From the NCBI GenBank assembly GCA_900768685.1, contig CAAGDX010000024.1, positions 21,496 to 85,495 of the forward strand: a stretch of 64,000 nt of DNA, given 5' to 3'. Of the stretch, positions 33,881 to 43,100 are shown one piece after another; position 1 is the stretch's first letter; each line of letters starts with the position of its first letter. Below the pieces are notes generated by a model, which saw only the letters and a program-made list of their open reading frames with translations, ran no database searches and was not told the DNA's origin. The translations under genes were made by a program, and so were the position numbers. This DNA comes from Bacteroidales bacterium (GTDB taxonomy: Bacteria; Bacteroidota; Bacteroidia; Bacteroidales; Muribaculaceae).

Positions 33881-35407
33881 TTAGAAGTTAAACAAGCCTT
33901 GATATGAAACAGTAACTGCTCCTGCAACGTTATCACCGTAAAGGTCACCGAAGTCTGCTGCAAATTCGCCTTTAATACTCAAGCCTTTTACGGACTTGAG
34001 TTTATATGTTGCTTCCACCATAAAGGAGGTTCCCTCAATAGGCGTCAAATGCGGTGCGGAATATGTTCCCCAAGATTTTCTCCAGATGCCGAGAACTCTA
34101 TAGTTAAAGCCTTCAAACGGGTCGCCTGTGATACCCACATGGTAACCTCTTACACGTGTTTCATTAAAAGAAACAGAACCGTCAAGATTGCGGATAGGTT
34201 CTTTATTAAACGGCGTACCCATAGACATTCCATAGTAGCAATAAGAATTGTAAAAAACGTTGTTATAATAGTTATCGCCACCTGTAGCCTGATACTGGCT
34301 CAATGTTGTGCCCACCTCATCTTCAGGGTCCCAGTGCATAGGTCCGGACTGGTTTGTGAGCTGTATAAATTCCAATACCGCACCGGAAACAATTCCCGGC
34401 TTTGGTGCAACATATTCAAGTCCCCAAAGACCGTCCCAGCCGTTCAGTTTTCCCATACTGGAACCATCTTCCCACACATTTTCCACGTATGCTTTAACCT
34501 GTGTGTTATCTTTGAATCTATATCTTAAACTGATATCCCAACTGCCCAAATGTTGTCCTTGGATATATCCTTCCACGCCACTGATACGCGGAATCATCGC
34601 CTGCCAGAAAGCATCAAGGTCTTCTTTATTATTTACTGTTTTAACTAATTTTCCGCCCTGATAGTAATATGTATCACCGCCGAAAAGGCACACAGACTGT
34701 GCACCGAATGTTGCAGAAAACGGATTAGACGTTTTTGTGCGGAAATACATTCTTTTGTAGTGATAGACACCATTTACGTTGTAGTGACCATTGTAATGGT
34801 TGAAATGGTTTTCATACCATTTTTTGTCTTGTGGCAAACCATACGTAAACTCGCCCTGAATCTGGAGGAAATGTTTGGTCCATGGAATATCTTGAAAATC
34901 CACAAAACCGGCACGAATCTGAGGAACACTTCTGGAGTTGCCACTCTGGATAAGGTCACCGGAAGAAAGTGAATAGTTCACCAGAATATTATGGCGGTCT
35001 TTAACTCCGGCACTCAGAAACAAACTGCGATACTTAACCTCTGCATAAAGCTGCTGAAGCCATATTGCAGCAGGACGCTCATCTGCACTGAAAGATACTG
35101 TTTCCTTGCCGTTATACTGTGTTAGGCTATAGTGCGTTTTGGAAGCGGCACCGGTGACGACTTCCGCACCATAGCTCCAGCTCCACTTCTTAGTCATATC
35201 AAAATCTCTCTTAAAGCCAAGGTCAAACTGTGCATTTTTTGTCTGCGACAGTTTGCCGTAGCGGTTTGCAGTCATATAGTATGGCGCCAAATCGCCGTCA
35301 CCAATACCAAACAGTGCTTCTGCCTTATATTCAACAGGCTCGGTTGCCATTGCTACACCGAACACAGCCACTAATACAGAGCATAAAAAATAACGAAGTT
35401 TATACAT
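33881..35407 (-). CDS. Wzi-like capsule assembly outer-membrane protein
   Basis: This 508-residue protein has a signal peptide (LRYFLCSVLVAVFGVAMA) and a beta-rich body with alternating aromatic strands ending in an aromatic residue (VTVSYQGLFNF), as expected for an outer-membrane barrel. The pattern, including LFLSAGVKDRHNI and the long WXXXXXXRYRFKDNT strands, matches the Wzi-like capsule-assembly family (PF14052) of Bacteroidetes. Wzi in E. coli is a lectin barrel that holds capsule at the surface. It is the first gene of the LegB-NeuB set and starts 27 bases after its own promoter -7 box, so the sugar enzymes are likely under the same promoter. Confidence 0.8.
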   Translation of the reverse strand: MYKLRYFLCSVLVAVFGVAMATEPVEYKAEALFGIGDGDLAPYYMTANRYGKLSQTKNAQFDLGFKRDFDMTKKWSWSYGAEVVTGAASKTHYSLTQYNGKETVSFSADERPAAIWLQQLYAEVKYRSLFLSAGVKDRHNILVNYSLSSGDLIQSGNSRSVPQIRAGFVDFQDIPWTKHFLQIQGEFTYGLPQDKKWYENHFNHYNGHYNVNGVYHYKRMYFRTKTSNPFSATFGAQSVCLFGGDTYYYQGGKLVKTVNNKEDLDAFWQAMIPRISGVEGYIQGQHLGSWDISLRYRFKDNTQVKAYVENVWEDGSSMGKLNGWDGLWGLEYVAPKPGIVSGAVLEFIQLTNQSGPMHWDPEDEVGTTLSQYQATGGDNYYNNVFYNSYCYYGMSMGTPFNKEPIRNLDGSVSFNETRVRGYHVGITGDPFEGFNYRVLGIWRKSWGTYSAPHLTPIEGTSFMVEATYKLKSVKGLSIKGEFAADFGDLYGDNVAGAVTVSYQGLFNF

Positions 35408-35433
35408 TTAATATTTTTTTTTGATTTAGGTTG

Positions 35434-35464
35434 CAAATTTACTCACAATAAGCGAAATTGCCAA
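35434..35464 (-). promoter_or_regulatory. Promoter of the Wzi-LegB-NeuB transcript
   Basis: On the minus strand TTG (35464-35462), 20 bases and TAAATTTG (35441-35434). It sits back to back with the promoter at 35480-35511. Confidence 0.75.
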
Positions 35465-35479
35465 GAAAATCACAAGTTG

Positions 35480-35511
35480 TTGCATAAAAACGAGGAAAAT
35501 TTGTACCTTTG
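35480..35511 (+). promoter_or_regulatory. Promoter of the patatin-like gene
   Basis: TTG (35480-35482), 21 bases and TACCTTTG (35504-35511). The start codon follows 13 bases later, so the mRNA leader can be only about 7 bases. This rules out the longer reading from 35477. Confidence 0.7.
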
Positions 35512-35524
35512 TTGCAAAAAAACA

Positions 35525-36373
35525 ATGACAAAGAAGGGGCTGATACTTGAGGGCGGTGCTATGCGAGGACTTTTCACCGCCGGCATTTTGGACGTGATGA
35601 TGGAAAACGAATTGCGTCCGGACGGCATTGTGGGAGTCTCTGCAGGTGCTTGCTTCGGGTGCAACGTCAAGTCACATCAAGTAGGTCGTGCCATTCGTTA
35701 CAACAAACGTTTTGCCCGCGACAGCAGATACTGCTCACTCTCATCACTTCTCAAATCCGGTGACATTTTTAATGCTGAATTTGCATACCATACTGTCCCT
35801 ACCCTTTACGACCCTTTTGACAATGAAACCTTTGAGACTGACCCGATGGAATATCACATTGTCTGCACAGACGTCCTAACAGGAAAAGCCGTCTATAAAA
35901 ACTGCAAACAGGGCGGACAAAACTTTTTTGATTGGGTAAGAGCATCTGCCTCTATGCCCGTTGTCTCAAACGTTGTGGAAATAGACGGATACAAACTTCT
36001 TGATGGTGGAATGGCAGATTCTATCCCTCTGCAATACTTTGAAAGTCAAGGTTATAATAAAAATGTGGTAATTCTCACTCAGCCGGAAGGATACATAAAA
36101 AAAGCTTCAAAGGCAATGCCGCTCATCCGTTTGGCTCTGCGTAAATATCCGGCAGTGGTGGAGGCAATGAAAAACCGCCACATTATGTACAACAATCAGC
36201 TCAAATACGTCAAAGAAGCTGAAAACCGCGGTGAAATCCTCGTTATCCGTCCCGAAAAACCTATACCCATCGGTCACATCTGCCACAACCCGGAGCAAAT
36301 GCAAGCCGCCTACGATATGGGACGAGAGCACGGAGAAAAACACCTTGAAAAAATTCGCAATTTTTGGAAATAA
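35525..36373 (+). CDS. Patatin-like phospholipase
   Basis: This 282-residue esterase starts MTKKGLILEGGAMRG, with the oxyanion-hole GGAMRG, then GIVGVSAGACFG (Ser nucleophile in GVSAG, near residue 39) and LLDGGMADS (Asp of the Ser-Asp dyad, near 163). Patatin-type enzymes hydrolyse acyl ester bonds of lipids. There is no signal peptide, so it is cytoplasmic or peripheral; the family relative in E. coli is of unknown role. The predicted promoter leaves almost no leader, and the ATG at 35525 fits the family start. It is followed by a long hairpin (36386-36444). Confidence 0.9.
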   Translation: MTKKGLILEGGAMRGLFTAGILDVMMENELRPDGIVGVSAGACFGCNVKSHQVGRAIRYNKRFARDSRYCSLSSLLKSGDIFNAEFAYHTVPTLYDPFDNETFETDPMEYHIVCTDVLTGKAVYKNCKQGGQNFFDWVRASASMPVVSNVVEIDGYKLLDGGMADSIPLQYFESQGYNKNVVILTQPEGYIKKASKAMPLIRLALRKYPAVVEAMKNRHIMYNNQLKYVKEAENRGEILVIRPEKPIPIGHICHNPEQMQAAYDMGREHGEKHLEKIRNFWK

Positions 36374-36385
36374 ACAACAAAAAAT

Positions 36386-36444
36386 TGTTCTGAAAGCCGT
36401 GGAAATCTATCTAAAAAATGGAGATTTCCACACAGTTCAGAACA
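36386..36444. repeat. Two-part long hairpin after the lipase gene
   Basis: TGTTCTGAA (36386-36394) pairs with TTCAGAACA (36436-36444), and GTGGAAATCT (36399-36408) with AGATTTCCAC (36422-36431), around a 13-base loop. No T-run follows on either strand. It may stabilise the 3' end or be a decayed repeat. Confidence 0.6.
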
Positions 36445-36460
36445 TTCCATGAATAGGAAC

Positions 36461-36500
36461 AAAAGAAAAATGCCTCAAAATGCATTGATTCTGAGACATT
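36461..36500 (-). terminator. Terminator after tRNA-Glu
   Basis: On the minus strand AATGTCTCA (36500-36492) pairs with TGAGGCATT (36477-36469) with one wobble, followed by TTTTTCTTTT. It ends the tRNA-Pro-tRNA-Glu transcript. Confidence 0.8.
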
Positions 36501-36511
36501 TACCATTTGTG

Positions 36512-36584
36512 TAGCGAATTCGGGATTCGAACCCGAGTTTCCGCCGTGAGAGGGCGGCGTGCTAGGCCTCTACACTAAATCGCC
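36512..36584 (-). tRNA. tRNA-Glu (CTC anticodon)
   Basis: 73 bases without an encoded CCA. The anticodon stem CCGCC/GGCGG encloses CTCTCAC, giving anticodon CTC. The T-arm is TCGGG-TTCGAAT-CCCGA and the D-stem GTGT/GCAC. The acceptor stem GGCGATT/ATTCGCT has a G-U pair and one T-T mismatch, which is unusual. It lies 61 bases after tRNA-Pro in the same direction, under the same promoter. Confidence 0.88.
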
Positions 36585-36645
36585 TTGCTTAACTTTTTTC
36601 CTTTTCAAGCATCGGGAAGAAACTATTCTCGCTCCTTTGCCTTTG

Positions 36646-36719
36646 TCGGGGTGAGCAGACTCGAACTGCCGACCTCGCGCCCCCCAGACGTGTACTCTAA
36701 CCAACTGAGCTACACCCCG
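36646..36719 (-). tRNA. tRNA-Pro (GGG anticodon)
   Basis: 74 bases without CCA. The acceptor CGGGGTG/CACCCCG is fully paired, the D-stem is GCTC/GAGT, the anticodon loop CTGGGGG gives GGG and the T-arm is GGCAG-TTCGAGT-CTGCT. The anticodon stem CACGT/GCGCG contains one A-C mismatch and one wobble. Confidence 0.9.
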
Positions 36720-36735
36720 AACTTTGAAAGCGGTG

Positions 36736-36765
36736 CAAAGGTATTGCTTTTTTTTCATCTTTCAA
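36736..36765 (-). promoter_or_regulatory. Promoter of tRNA-Pro-tRNA-Glu
   Basis: On the minus strand TTG (36765-36763), 19 bases and TACCTTTG (36743-36736), ending 16 bases before the 5' end of tRNA-Pro. Bases 36770-36890 are AT-rich with nothing else I can identify. Confidence 0.75.
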
Positions 36766-36890
36766 GCATTTAGAATAAATTTTAACGGATTTTAACAGTA
36801 AAATTCCCCTTTTCATGCGTCTAAAAAATAAACAGTATATGATTAAAATTTTTTATGATTTACAAAGCACATAGATTGCGAATAAATTCT

Positions 36891-36898
36891 TACTTTTG
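36891..36898 (+). promoter_or_regulatory. -7 element upstream of the NrnA-type gene
   Basis: TACTTTTG ends 18 bases before the ATG at 36917. No TTG box at the standard distance. It makes the upstream TTG start at 36896 unlikely, since that codon lies within the -7 box. Confidence 0.5.
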
Positions 36899-36916
36899 CA
36901 TCTTAAAACGTACGCA

Positions 36917-37951
36917 ATGCTAAATCCGATTATAGAAACAAGTAAAATATCCGAACTGAAGAAGTATTTGTCCGGTGCCGAGAAAATAGTGATTACCACT
37001 CACACCGCACCTGACGGTGATGCCCTCGGTTCTTCGCTGGCAATGTCTCACCTCCTTTCACACTTCGGGAAGAGAGTACACGTGGTAACACCCGACGTGC
37101 CGCCTGAAACGCTTTCTTTCATTCCGAGCGTAAAAGAAGTGGTTCCTTACACCAAATATACGGATTTTGCCACAAAACTCTTTGCAGAAGCGGAACTGAT
37201 TCTATGTCTGGACTTTAACAGTGCTCACAGGGTGGACAGAATGGAAAACTTACTACTGGAAGCTAAAGCGCCCAAAATTCTCATTGACCACCACATCAAC
37301 CCCGATGATTTCCCCGTTCTTGCTATCTCTCACCCGGAAATATCATCTACGTGTATGCTCCTTTTCCGCGTAATCTGCCAGTGCGGCTGGTTAAATCACA
37401 TAAACAAGACCATCGCAACCTGCATTTACACAGGTATGATGACAGACACGGGCAATTTCTCATATAATTCACAAGACCCGAACCTCTACATCGTGATTGC
37501 GGAACTCCTCCACAGGGGCATAGACAAAGATGAACTGTACCGCAAGGCATTCAACGTAAAAAAAGAGAGTCAGTTGCGACTGAACGGCTACGCTATAGAC
37601 CAAAAAATGAAAATCTATCCGGAGCACGCTGCCGCACTTATAAGTCTCACGCTTGAAGAACTTGACAAGTACAACTACGACAAGGGCGACACGGAAGGAC
37701 TCGTAAACATGCCGCTTGCCATTCCAGGTGTGAAATACGTGGCTTTTATCCGTGAAGGCAAAGAATACACAAAAATCTCCATGCGAAGCGTAGGCAACAT
37801 GCCCGTTAATGAGTTTTGTTCCAAACACTTCGGCGGTGGAGGACACATCAATGCTGCCGGCGGAGAATATTCCGGAAGCATTGACGATGCTATAAAAATT
37901 TACGAAGCCGCCATGCCGGACTTTGACAAATATATAAAAAACAAGAACTAA
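36917..37951 (+). CDS. nrnA: DHH/DHHA1 phosphoesterase, NrnA-like
   Basis: This 344-residue enzyme has the DHH motifs TTHTAPDGDALGSSLA (near residue 27), CLDFN, LIDHHINPDD (the DHH triplet, near 115) and GMMTDTGNFSY, then a DHHA1 domain with FGGGGHINAAGGEYSG at the C-terminus. NrnA-type proteins degrade very short RNAs and convert pAp to AMP; some act on cyclic dinucleotide products. The start at 36917 follows a -7 box. The downstream lipoprotein and glmM genes follow without a terminator and may be cotranscribed. Confidence 0.88.
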   Translation: MLNPIIETSKISELKKYLSGAEKIVITTHTAPDGDALGSSLAMSHLLSHFGKRVHVVTPDVPPETLSFIPSVKEVVPYTKYTDFATKLFAEAELILCLDFNSAHRVDRMENLLLEAKAPKILIDHHINPDDFPVLAISHPEISSTCMLLFRVICQCGWLNHINKTIATCIYTGMMTDTGNFSYNSQDPNLYIVIAELLHRGIDKDELYRKAFNVKKESQLRLNGYAIDQKMKIYPEHAAALISLTLEELDKYNYDKGDTEGLVNMPLAIPGVKYVAFIREGKEYTKISMRSVGNMPVNEFCSKHFGGGGHINAAGGEYSGSIDDAIKIYEAAMPDFDKYIKNKN

Positions 37952-37974
37952 AATTACATTTGAAATTTACCATA

Positions 37975-38553
37975 ATGAACATCACAAGAAAACTTCTATC
38001 TTTCGCAGCCGTGACTGCTACCGTTCTCGCAAGCTGGTCTTGCAGCGACTCTAAAAGTTACGCAGAACTCCTGACAGATGAAACAAAATACGTAAACGCA
38101 TTCCTGGCAAATCAGGTCGTCATAAAAGACATTCCTGCCGACTCTATTTTTGAAGCAGGGACCGATGCTCCTTTCTATAGACTTGAAAGCAGCGGTAACA
38201 TTTACATGCAAGTAATCAAGTACGGCGACCAGGGCGATGCACAAGACGACCAGCAGATATATTTCCGCTACACTCGCTACGACCTCAGCCGATACGATGC
38301 CGCTACCGGTGAACTGCCGGAAGGAATGGGAAACAGCGAAGACCTTGAATATGAACCCACATGGTTCCGCTTCAAGAATTTCTCCCTCACATCATCGTCG
38401 CAGTACGGTGCAGGAATCCAAATGCCACTGTATTTCCTCCCACTCGGCAGCGAAGTGAACCTTATAGTAAAGTCACAGTTCGGTATGACAAGTGAAATCT
38501 CATACGTCACGCCATTCCTTTACAACATTAGGTACTACAAAGGAAAAATCTAA
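37975..38553 (+). CDS. DUF4827 lipoprotein
   Basis: This lipoprotein of about 192 residues has a signal ending VLASWSCSD (lipidated Cys near residue 23). The mature domain (SYAELLTDETKYVNAFLANQ, then MQVIKYGDQGDAQDDQQIYF, and LTSSSQYGAGIQMPLYFLPL) matches the Bacteroidales family DUF4827, whose fold resembles FKBP peptidyl-prolyl isomerases. No catalytic role is established. I use the ATG at 37975; a TTG five codons earlier is possible. It lies 23 bases after the NrnA-type gene and 40 bases before glmM. Confidence 0.85.
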   Translation: MNITRKLLSFAAVTATVLASWSCSDSKSYAELLTDETKYVNAFLANQVVIKDIPADSIFEAGTDAPFYRLESSGNIYMQVIKYGDQGDAQDDQQIYFRYTRYDLSRYDAATGELPEGMGNSEDLEYEPTWFRFKNFSLTSSSQYGAGIQMPLYFLPLGSEVNLIVKSQFGMTSEISYVTPFLYNIRYYKGKI

Positions 38554-38593
38554 CTCTTTTACGCACATATAAATCTACATTAAATCTTCTATT

Positions 38594-39982
38594 ATGTCAC
38601 TAATTAAATCTATCTCCGGTATTCGAGGCACCATAGGCAGTCGCCCCGGTGACGGACTTTCTCCACTGGACATCGTAAAATTCACTGCCGCTTATGCTGC
38701 TTTTATCCGCAAAAGCACCACTAAAAAAAGCAATACCATTGTTGTGGGACGCGATGCTCGCCTTTCCGGCAAAATGGTAAACGATATCGTTGTCGGCACA
38801 CTGATGTCTATGGGATTTGATGTGGTAAACATAGGTCTTGCCACTACACCTACCACAGAAATTGCCGTTGTGGCGGAAGGTGCTTGCGGTGGTATTATCC
38901 TCACTGCGTCACACAACCCCAAACAGTGGAACGCACTCAAACTCCTCAACGAACAAGGCGAATTTCTAAACGACGCACAGGGTAAAGAAGTGCTCCGCAT
39001 TGCAGAAACGGAAGAATACGAATTTGCCGACGTTGATAGTCTCGGACATGAATACATAAACAATACATACACTCGCCGCCACATAGAGCAAGTGCTCGCA
39101 CTGGACCTCGTTGACGTGGAAGCCATAAAGGCTGCAAACTTCACAGTTGCTGTAGATGCCGTAAACTCTGTGGGCGGAACCGTTATTCCGCAGCTCCTCA
39201 GAGAACTCGGAGTGAAAAACGTAGTGGAACTGAACTGTGAACCCACAGGACACTTCGCACATACCCCGGAACCAATACCGGAAAACCTCACAGGCATTTC
39301 AAACCTCATGAAACAAGGCATTGCAGACGTAGGCTTCGTCGTTGACCCGGACGTGGACCGCCTCGCAATAGTGATGGAAAACGGAGAAATGTTTGTGGAA
39401 GAATACACCCTCGTGGCTGTTGCAGACTATATTCTCTCCAAAACGCCGGGAGCAACCGTTTCAAACCTCAGTTCATCACGAGCACTGCGTGATGTGACAC
39501 TTGCTCACGGATGTTCATACTCCGCTTCCGCAGTAGGAGAAGTAAACGTGGTGACAAAGATGAAAGAAACAGGAGCCGTGATAGGCGGTGAAGGCAACGG
39601 TGGCGTAATTTATCCTGCCGCACACTATGGACGCGATGCACTCGTAGGCGTAGCACTCTTCCTCACCCTACTCGCCAAGAGCGGAAAGAAAGTTTCAGAA
39701 CTCAAAAAGCAATATCCGGCGTATGCTATCGCCAAAAACAAAGTGGAACTCACACCGGACGTTGACGTAGATGCCATTCTCAAAGCCATCAAAACAAAAT
39801 ACGCCGCAGAAAAAGTTACAGACATCGACGGCGTAAAAATAGACTTTGAAAACTCTTGGGTACACCTCCGCAAATCAAACACGGAACCTATCATCCGCAT
39901 TTACTCCGAAGCTCAAACTATAGAAGAAGCGGAAGCCCTTGGCAACTCCATAAAGAGCGTCATCATCAATAAAGAATATTAA
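38594..39982 (+). CDS. glmM: Phosphoglucosamine mutase (phosphohexomutase)
   Basis: This 462-residue alpha-D-phosphohexomutase interconverts glucosamine 6- and 1-phosphate for UDP-GlcNAc and so for peptidoglycan and LPS. The phosphoserine loop is ILTASHNPKQWNALK near residue 103, the metal-binding loop is VDPDVDRLAIV near 253, the sugar-binding loop is GGEGNGGVIYP near 335, and the phosphate-binding loop is RKSNTEPIIRIYSEA near 430. Phosphomannomutase activity cannot be excluded because the families share all motifs; GlmM is preferred for its SGIRGTIG start and SxGEVNVV segment. It ends the group with a strong terminator. Confidence 0.87.
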   Translation: MSLIKSISGIRGTIGSRPGDGLSPLDIVKFTAAYAAFIRKSTTKKSNTIVVGRDARLSGKMVNDIVVGTLMSMGFDVVNIGLATTPTTEIAVVAEGACGGIILTASHNPKQWNALKLLNEQGEFLNDAQGKEVLRIAETEEYEFADVDSLGHEYINNTYTRRHIEQVLALDLVDVEAIKAANFTVAVDAVNSVGGTVIPQLLRELGVKNVVELNCEPTGHFAHTPEPIPENLTGISNLMKQGIADVGFVVDPDVDRLAIVMENGEMFVEEYTLVAVADYILSKTPGATVSNLSSSRALRDVTLAHGCSYSASAVGEVNVVTKMKETGAVIGGEGNGGVIYPAAHYGRDALVGVALFLTLLAKSGKKVSELKKQYPAYAIAKNKVELTPDVDVDAILKAIKTKYAAEKVTDIDGVKIDFENSWVHLRKSNTEPIIRIYSEAQTIEEAEALGNSIKSVIINKEY

Positions 39983-40035
39983 CCGCTTTATGCAAGCCCC
40001 AAACAGCTTGCATAAGCAAATTTGCAAATAATCAC

Positions 40036-40063
40036 AAAAGCCGCGGCATCCGCGGCTTTTTTT
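40036..40063 (+). terminator. Terminator after glmM
   Basis: AAAAGCCGCGG (40036-40046), loop CAT, CCGCGGCTTTT (40050-40060), then further T's. Confidence 0.93.
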
Positions 40064-40121
40064 GTGCGTAACAAATGGCTTATCGAGTCTAAAATGAGAA
40101 ATCACACATTTGTATTGATAC

Positions 40122-40163
40122 AAAAAAACATCAGCGGGCGACACATCAACGTGCCACCCGCTG
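40122..40163 (-). terminator. Terminator after the GH10-like T9SS gene
   Basis: On the minus strand a 13-bp stem (40163-40151 with 40144-40132, two wobbles) and 6-base loop are followed by a seven-base T-run (40128-40122). Confidence 0.9.
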
Positions 40164-40193
40164 AAACTTTTATTATCACTCTTTCTACTATTA

Positions 40194-43100
40194 TTATTTC
40201 ACAAATTTGATGATTTTGTTGCCTATTTCGCTTTTGAATTTAGCGAGATAAACGCCTTTTACGAGACCGGCAGTGCTAACTCTGGTGATACCTTTCTCTG
40301 CGGCAACTTTGATTCCTGAAACGGTGTAAATTTCAACGTCTGCAGGAGCATTTGCAAAGAGAGCGTTTTCACCTAAGGTAACGGCAAATTTGTCTGAATT
40401 AAATTCCATTGCGAGTGTAGTGGCTCTGTTATCAACGAGTTTGTATGCTGCAAGTCCGTTTGCCGGAATGTAGAAGTAAATGTTTGCACCACACACATCG
40501 CCGTCTGCCGTATATTCGTATTCGTAGTCAATCAGTTCATCGCCATAGAAGCTGTATTCGTTGCCAAGACCGCCTTCCGGGAAAGTCACCAGCGGTGCTA
40601 CGGAAGAGAAATTATAGTCGCTGCCAACAGTTGCGATACGGAATTGGTGAGGACCGCCTATGAAGTTATAAGCATCTTCAGTGTAAACGGTATTGTATGA
40701 ATAAACCATGTAGTTCACATTGTTTATAGTGAAGTGAGCAAAACCGTTTGCATACTCATAGAGAGGTTCATTTTCCGTATTTTTCTCAAAACTGCTTACT
40801 ATGTCGCCTGAAGTAAAGTCGTAAAGCGTCGGGTGAATCATAGTAGCATTTGAGAAGAAAGTATTGTCGTCTTTAGGATAAACTCTGACGGAGAGACCCG
40901 GTTCTGAAGCGGAAGAAGGGTACAATTCGCCGTATTGCATAGTTTTTGTAGAAGCAAGTTTACCTGCGGAATAAGTCCACTTGATAACTGTGTCACCTTT
41001 TGTACCTGCAAGCACGTAGAAGTTACCGGATTCCACATCGCCTTTCACTGCACAGTGGTCAATACGTACTGCAGAAGTGTAAGAGAGAGAAGCCACGAGG
41101 GTAGCGTCACCGGTATTTTTGTTAATCTTGTGGATAACGAGCGGACCGGAGGTGATGTTTATTGTCAAGTTGCTTGTGAGGAGGTTGCCTGCATCGTCTT
41201 TCAAGACATCGTTACATGGGAAGAAGTATGCTTTAACGTCTGAGCTAAGAGTAAGTTGTCCTATGTATTCACCTGTAGCGGCATTGTAGCGGTCGATGTA
41301 GCAGTCTGAAGCAGAGTCGTTTGTTTCACGACCTACAAGATAGATAATGCCGTCGATAACACACATTCCGCGGTTGAAATTGTAATCAGTACGAGCAGGA
41401 ATGTTATCAAAGTCGGAGTCAACGGAGCGAATCCAGAGGTTTTCAAACTGGTATAGAGTAGGAACGGTGTAAGCCGCAGGGTCTTTCTTCACGGTGTAGC
41501 CGTCTTCATTGCCATAAATGTCAAGAATGAGACTCCACGCAGTGGAAACCGTAGGCATGTAACCGGATTTTATAGTGGTGACACGCCAGTAGTAAGTACC
41601 ACTTGCAAGGTCTGAAACAGAAACCGAACACTGCTGAGTGCTACCGCTTGTCGGAGTGACATTGATAGTTTTTGCTATTGTGATAAAGTCTGAACTGCGA
41701 GAAAGTTCCACTTTGTAGCTATCCACGTTTGCGGAAGTGAATTTGAGGATAAAGTCGGAGTTGATAACCGTTCCGGAAGCCGGAGAGACGAGAGTCACGC
41801 TCGGAGCCGGGTCAAGTGTAGGAGTAGTGAAATTCCAAGTGGAAGTAGTAGATGTCTTGTAGCCTGTTTTTGTAGCAGTGACACGCCAGTAGTACTTAGT
41901 GCTGTAAGTCAGTTCAGACATTGCAACTGAAGTGGAATTGCTTGTCAAATCAAGTGATTTCACAAGATTGCTGAAAGAAGCATCTTTTGCAAGTTCGAAC
42001 TTGTATGAAGCACCTGTAACGGCAGCCCAAGAGAATGAAACGCTCTGTCCGTCTGCCACAGTGGAATTGTTTGCCGGAGAAGTGAGTGAAAGTCCTGTAA
42101 TTGACGGGAATTCAGCAGTTTTGAAAGTAGCCACATCGGAGGAAGTATCCACTTTACCGGTTTCGGAAGTAATCACACGCCAGTAGCAAGTAGCGGATTC
42201 GCCAAGGCTGAGGATATCCACGGAAGCACTGTTTCCGGTAAGTCCTGTTTTGGTTATAGCCACGTTTGTGAAGTCGTTGCTCTTGCTGATTTGGAGTTTA
42301 TACGTAGCACCGCTCACTGCAGACCATTTGAAAGTAGCCGGAGAACTTACAACAGCAGAATTTATCGGTGATTTGAGAGTAACCTTAGTGGCAGGTTCAT
42401 AGTTTTCATCACTGTATGTTGGTTCATATTCGTTGCCGTAACGGTCAAATGGACAAACGGCATAGTAATATGAAGATTCATCTGCAATACCTGTTGAGAG
42501 AGTGAAACTTGTGCTGTATGAAATGCCAAGGAGGTAGTTTGCATCAATGCCGGAAGCAATAGTAGCCTGTGCGGATTCTTTAGAGATATACGTAGGAATT
42601 GCATAAACGGTGTATCTCACGTTATCGCCCAGAGAACTCCATGAAAGCGTAGTGCCGGATTTTGTGAAATTTTGTACTTTACCCGGGTCTGATGCTGTTT
42701 TCCATGTCATTGCCGGTGGAAGTGCTTTAGCCATGAACTTTTTTTCATAGAGGTATTCACCTACTCCTGTTCCATAGCCGCCCTTACCTGTAATAGGGCG
42801 AGTATTGTACATCACGGCACCGGGGCAGTTATCCACTGTATAGTCGCGAGAATACTGAATTTGTTTTGCCACTTCAGCCCAGTTTGATGTAGTATTAGAG
42901 GAGAGGAAAGACAGTGAATGGCTTGCATAGTGGTGACGTCCAAACTGGTTTGCCACGATGCTCCACCATTTTGTCATAGGACCGAATGGGTTTGTGGAGT
43001 GAGTGGATATCCAATAGAGTTGCGGTGAGATATAGTCGATTGTGCCATCTTCAAGCCACTGAACAGGGTCGGAATAAATCTGAGCATATTGCCAGTCGTT

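Noticed and set aside
35477..35524. TTG start adding 16 residues to the patatin-like protein
   Set aside because: The extension overlaps the promoter boxes and precedes the predicted transcription start.
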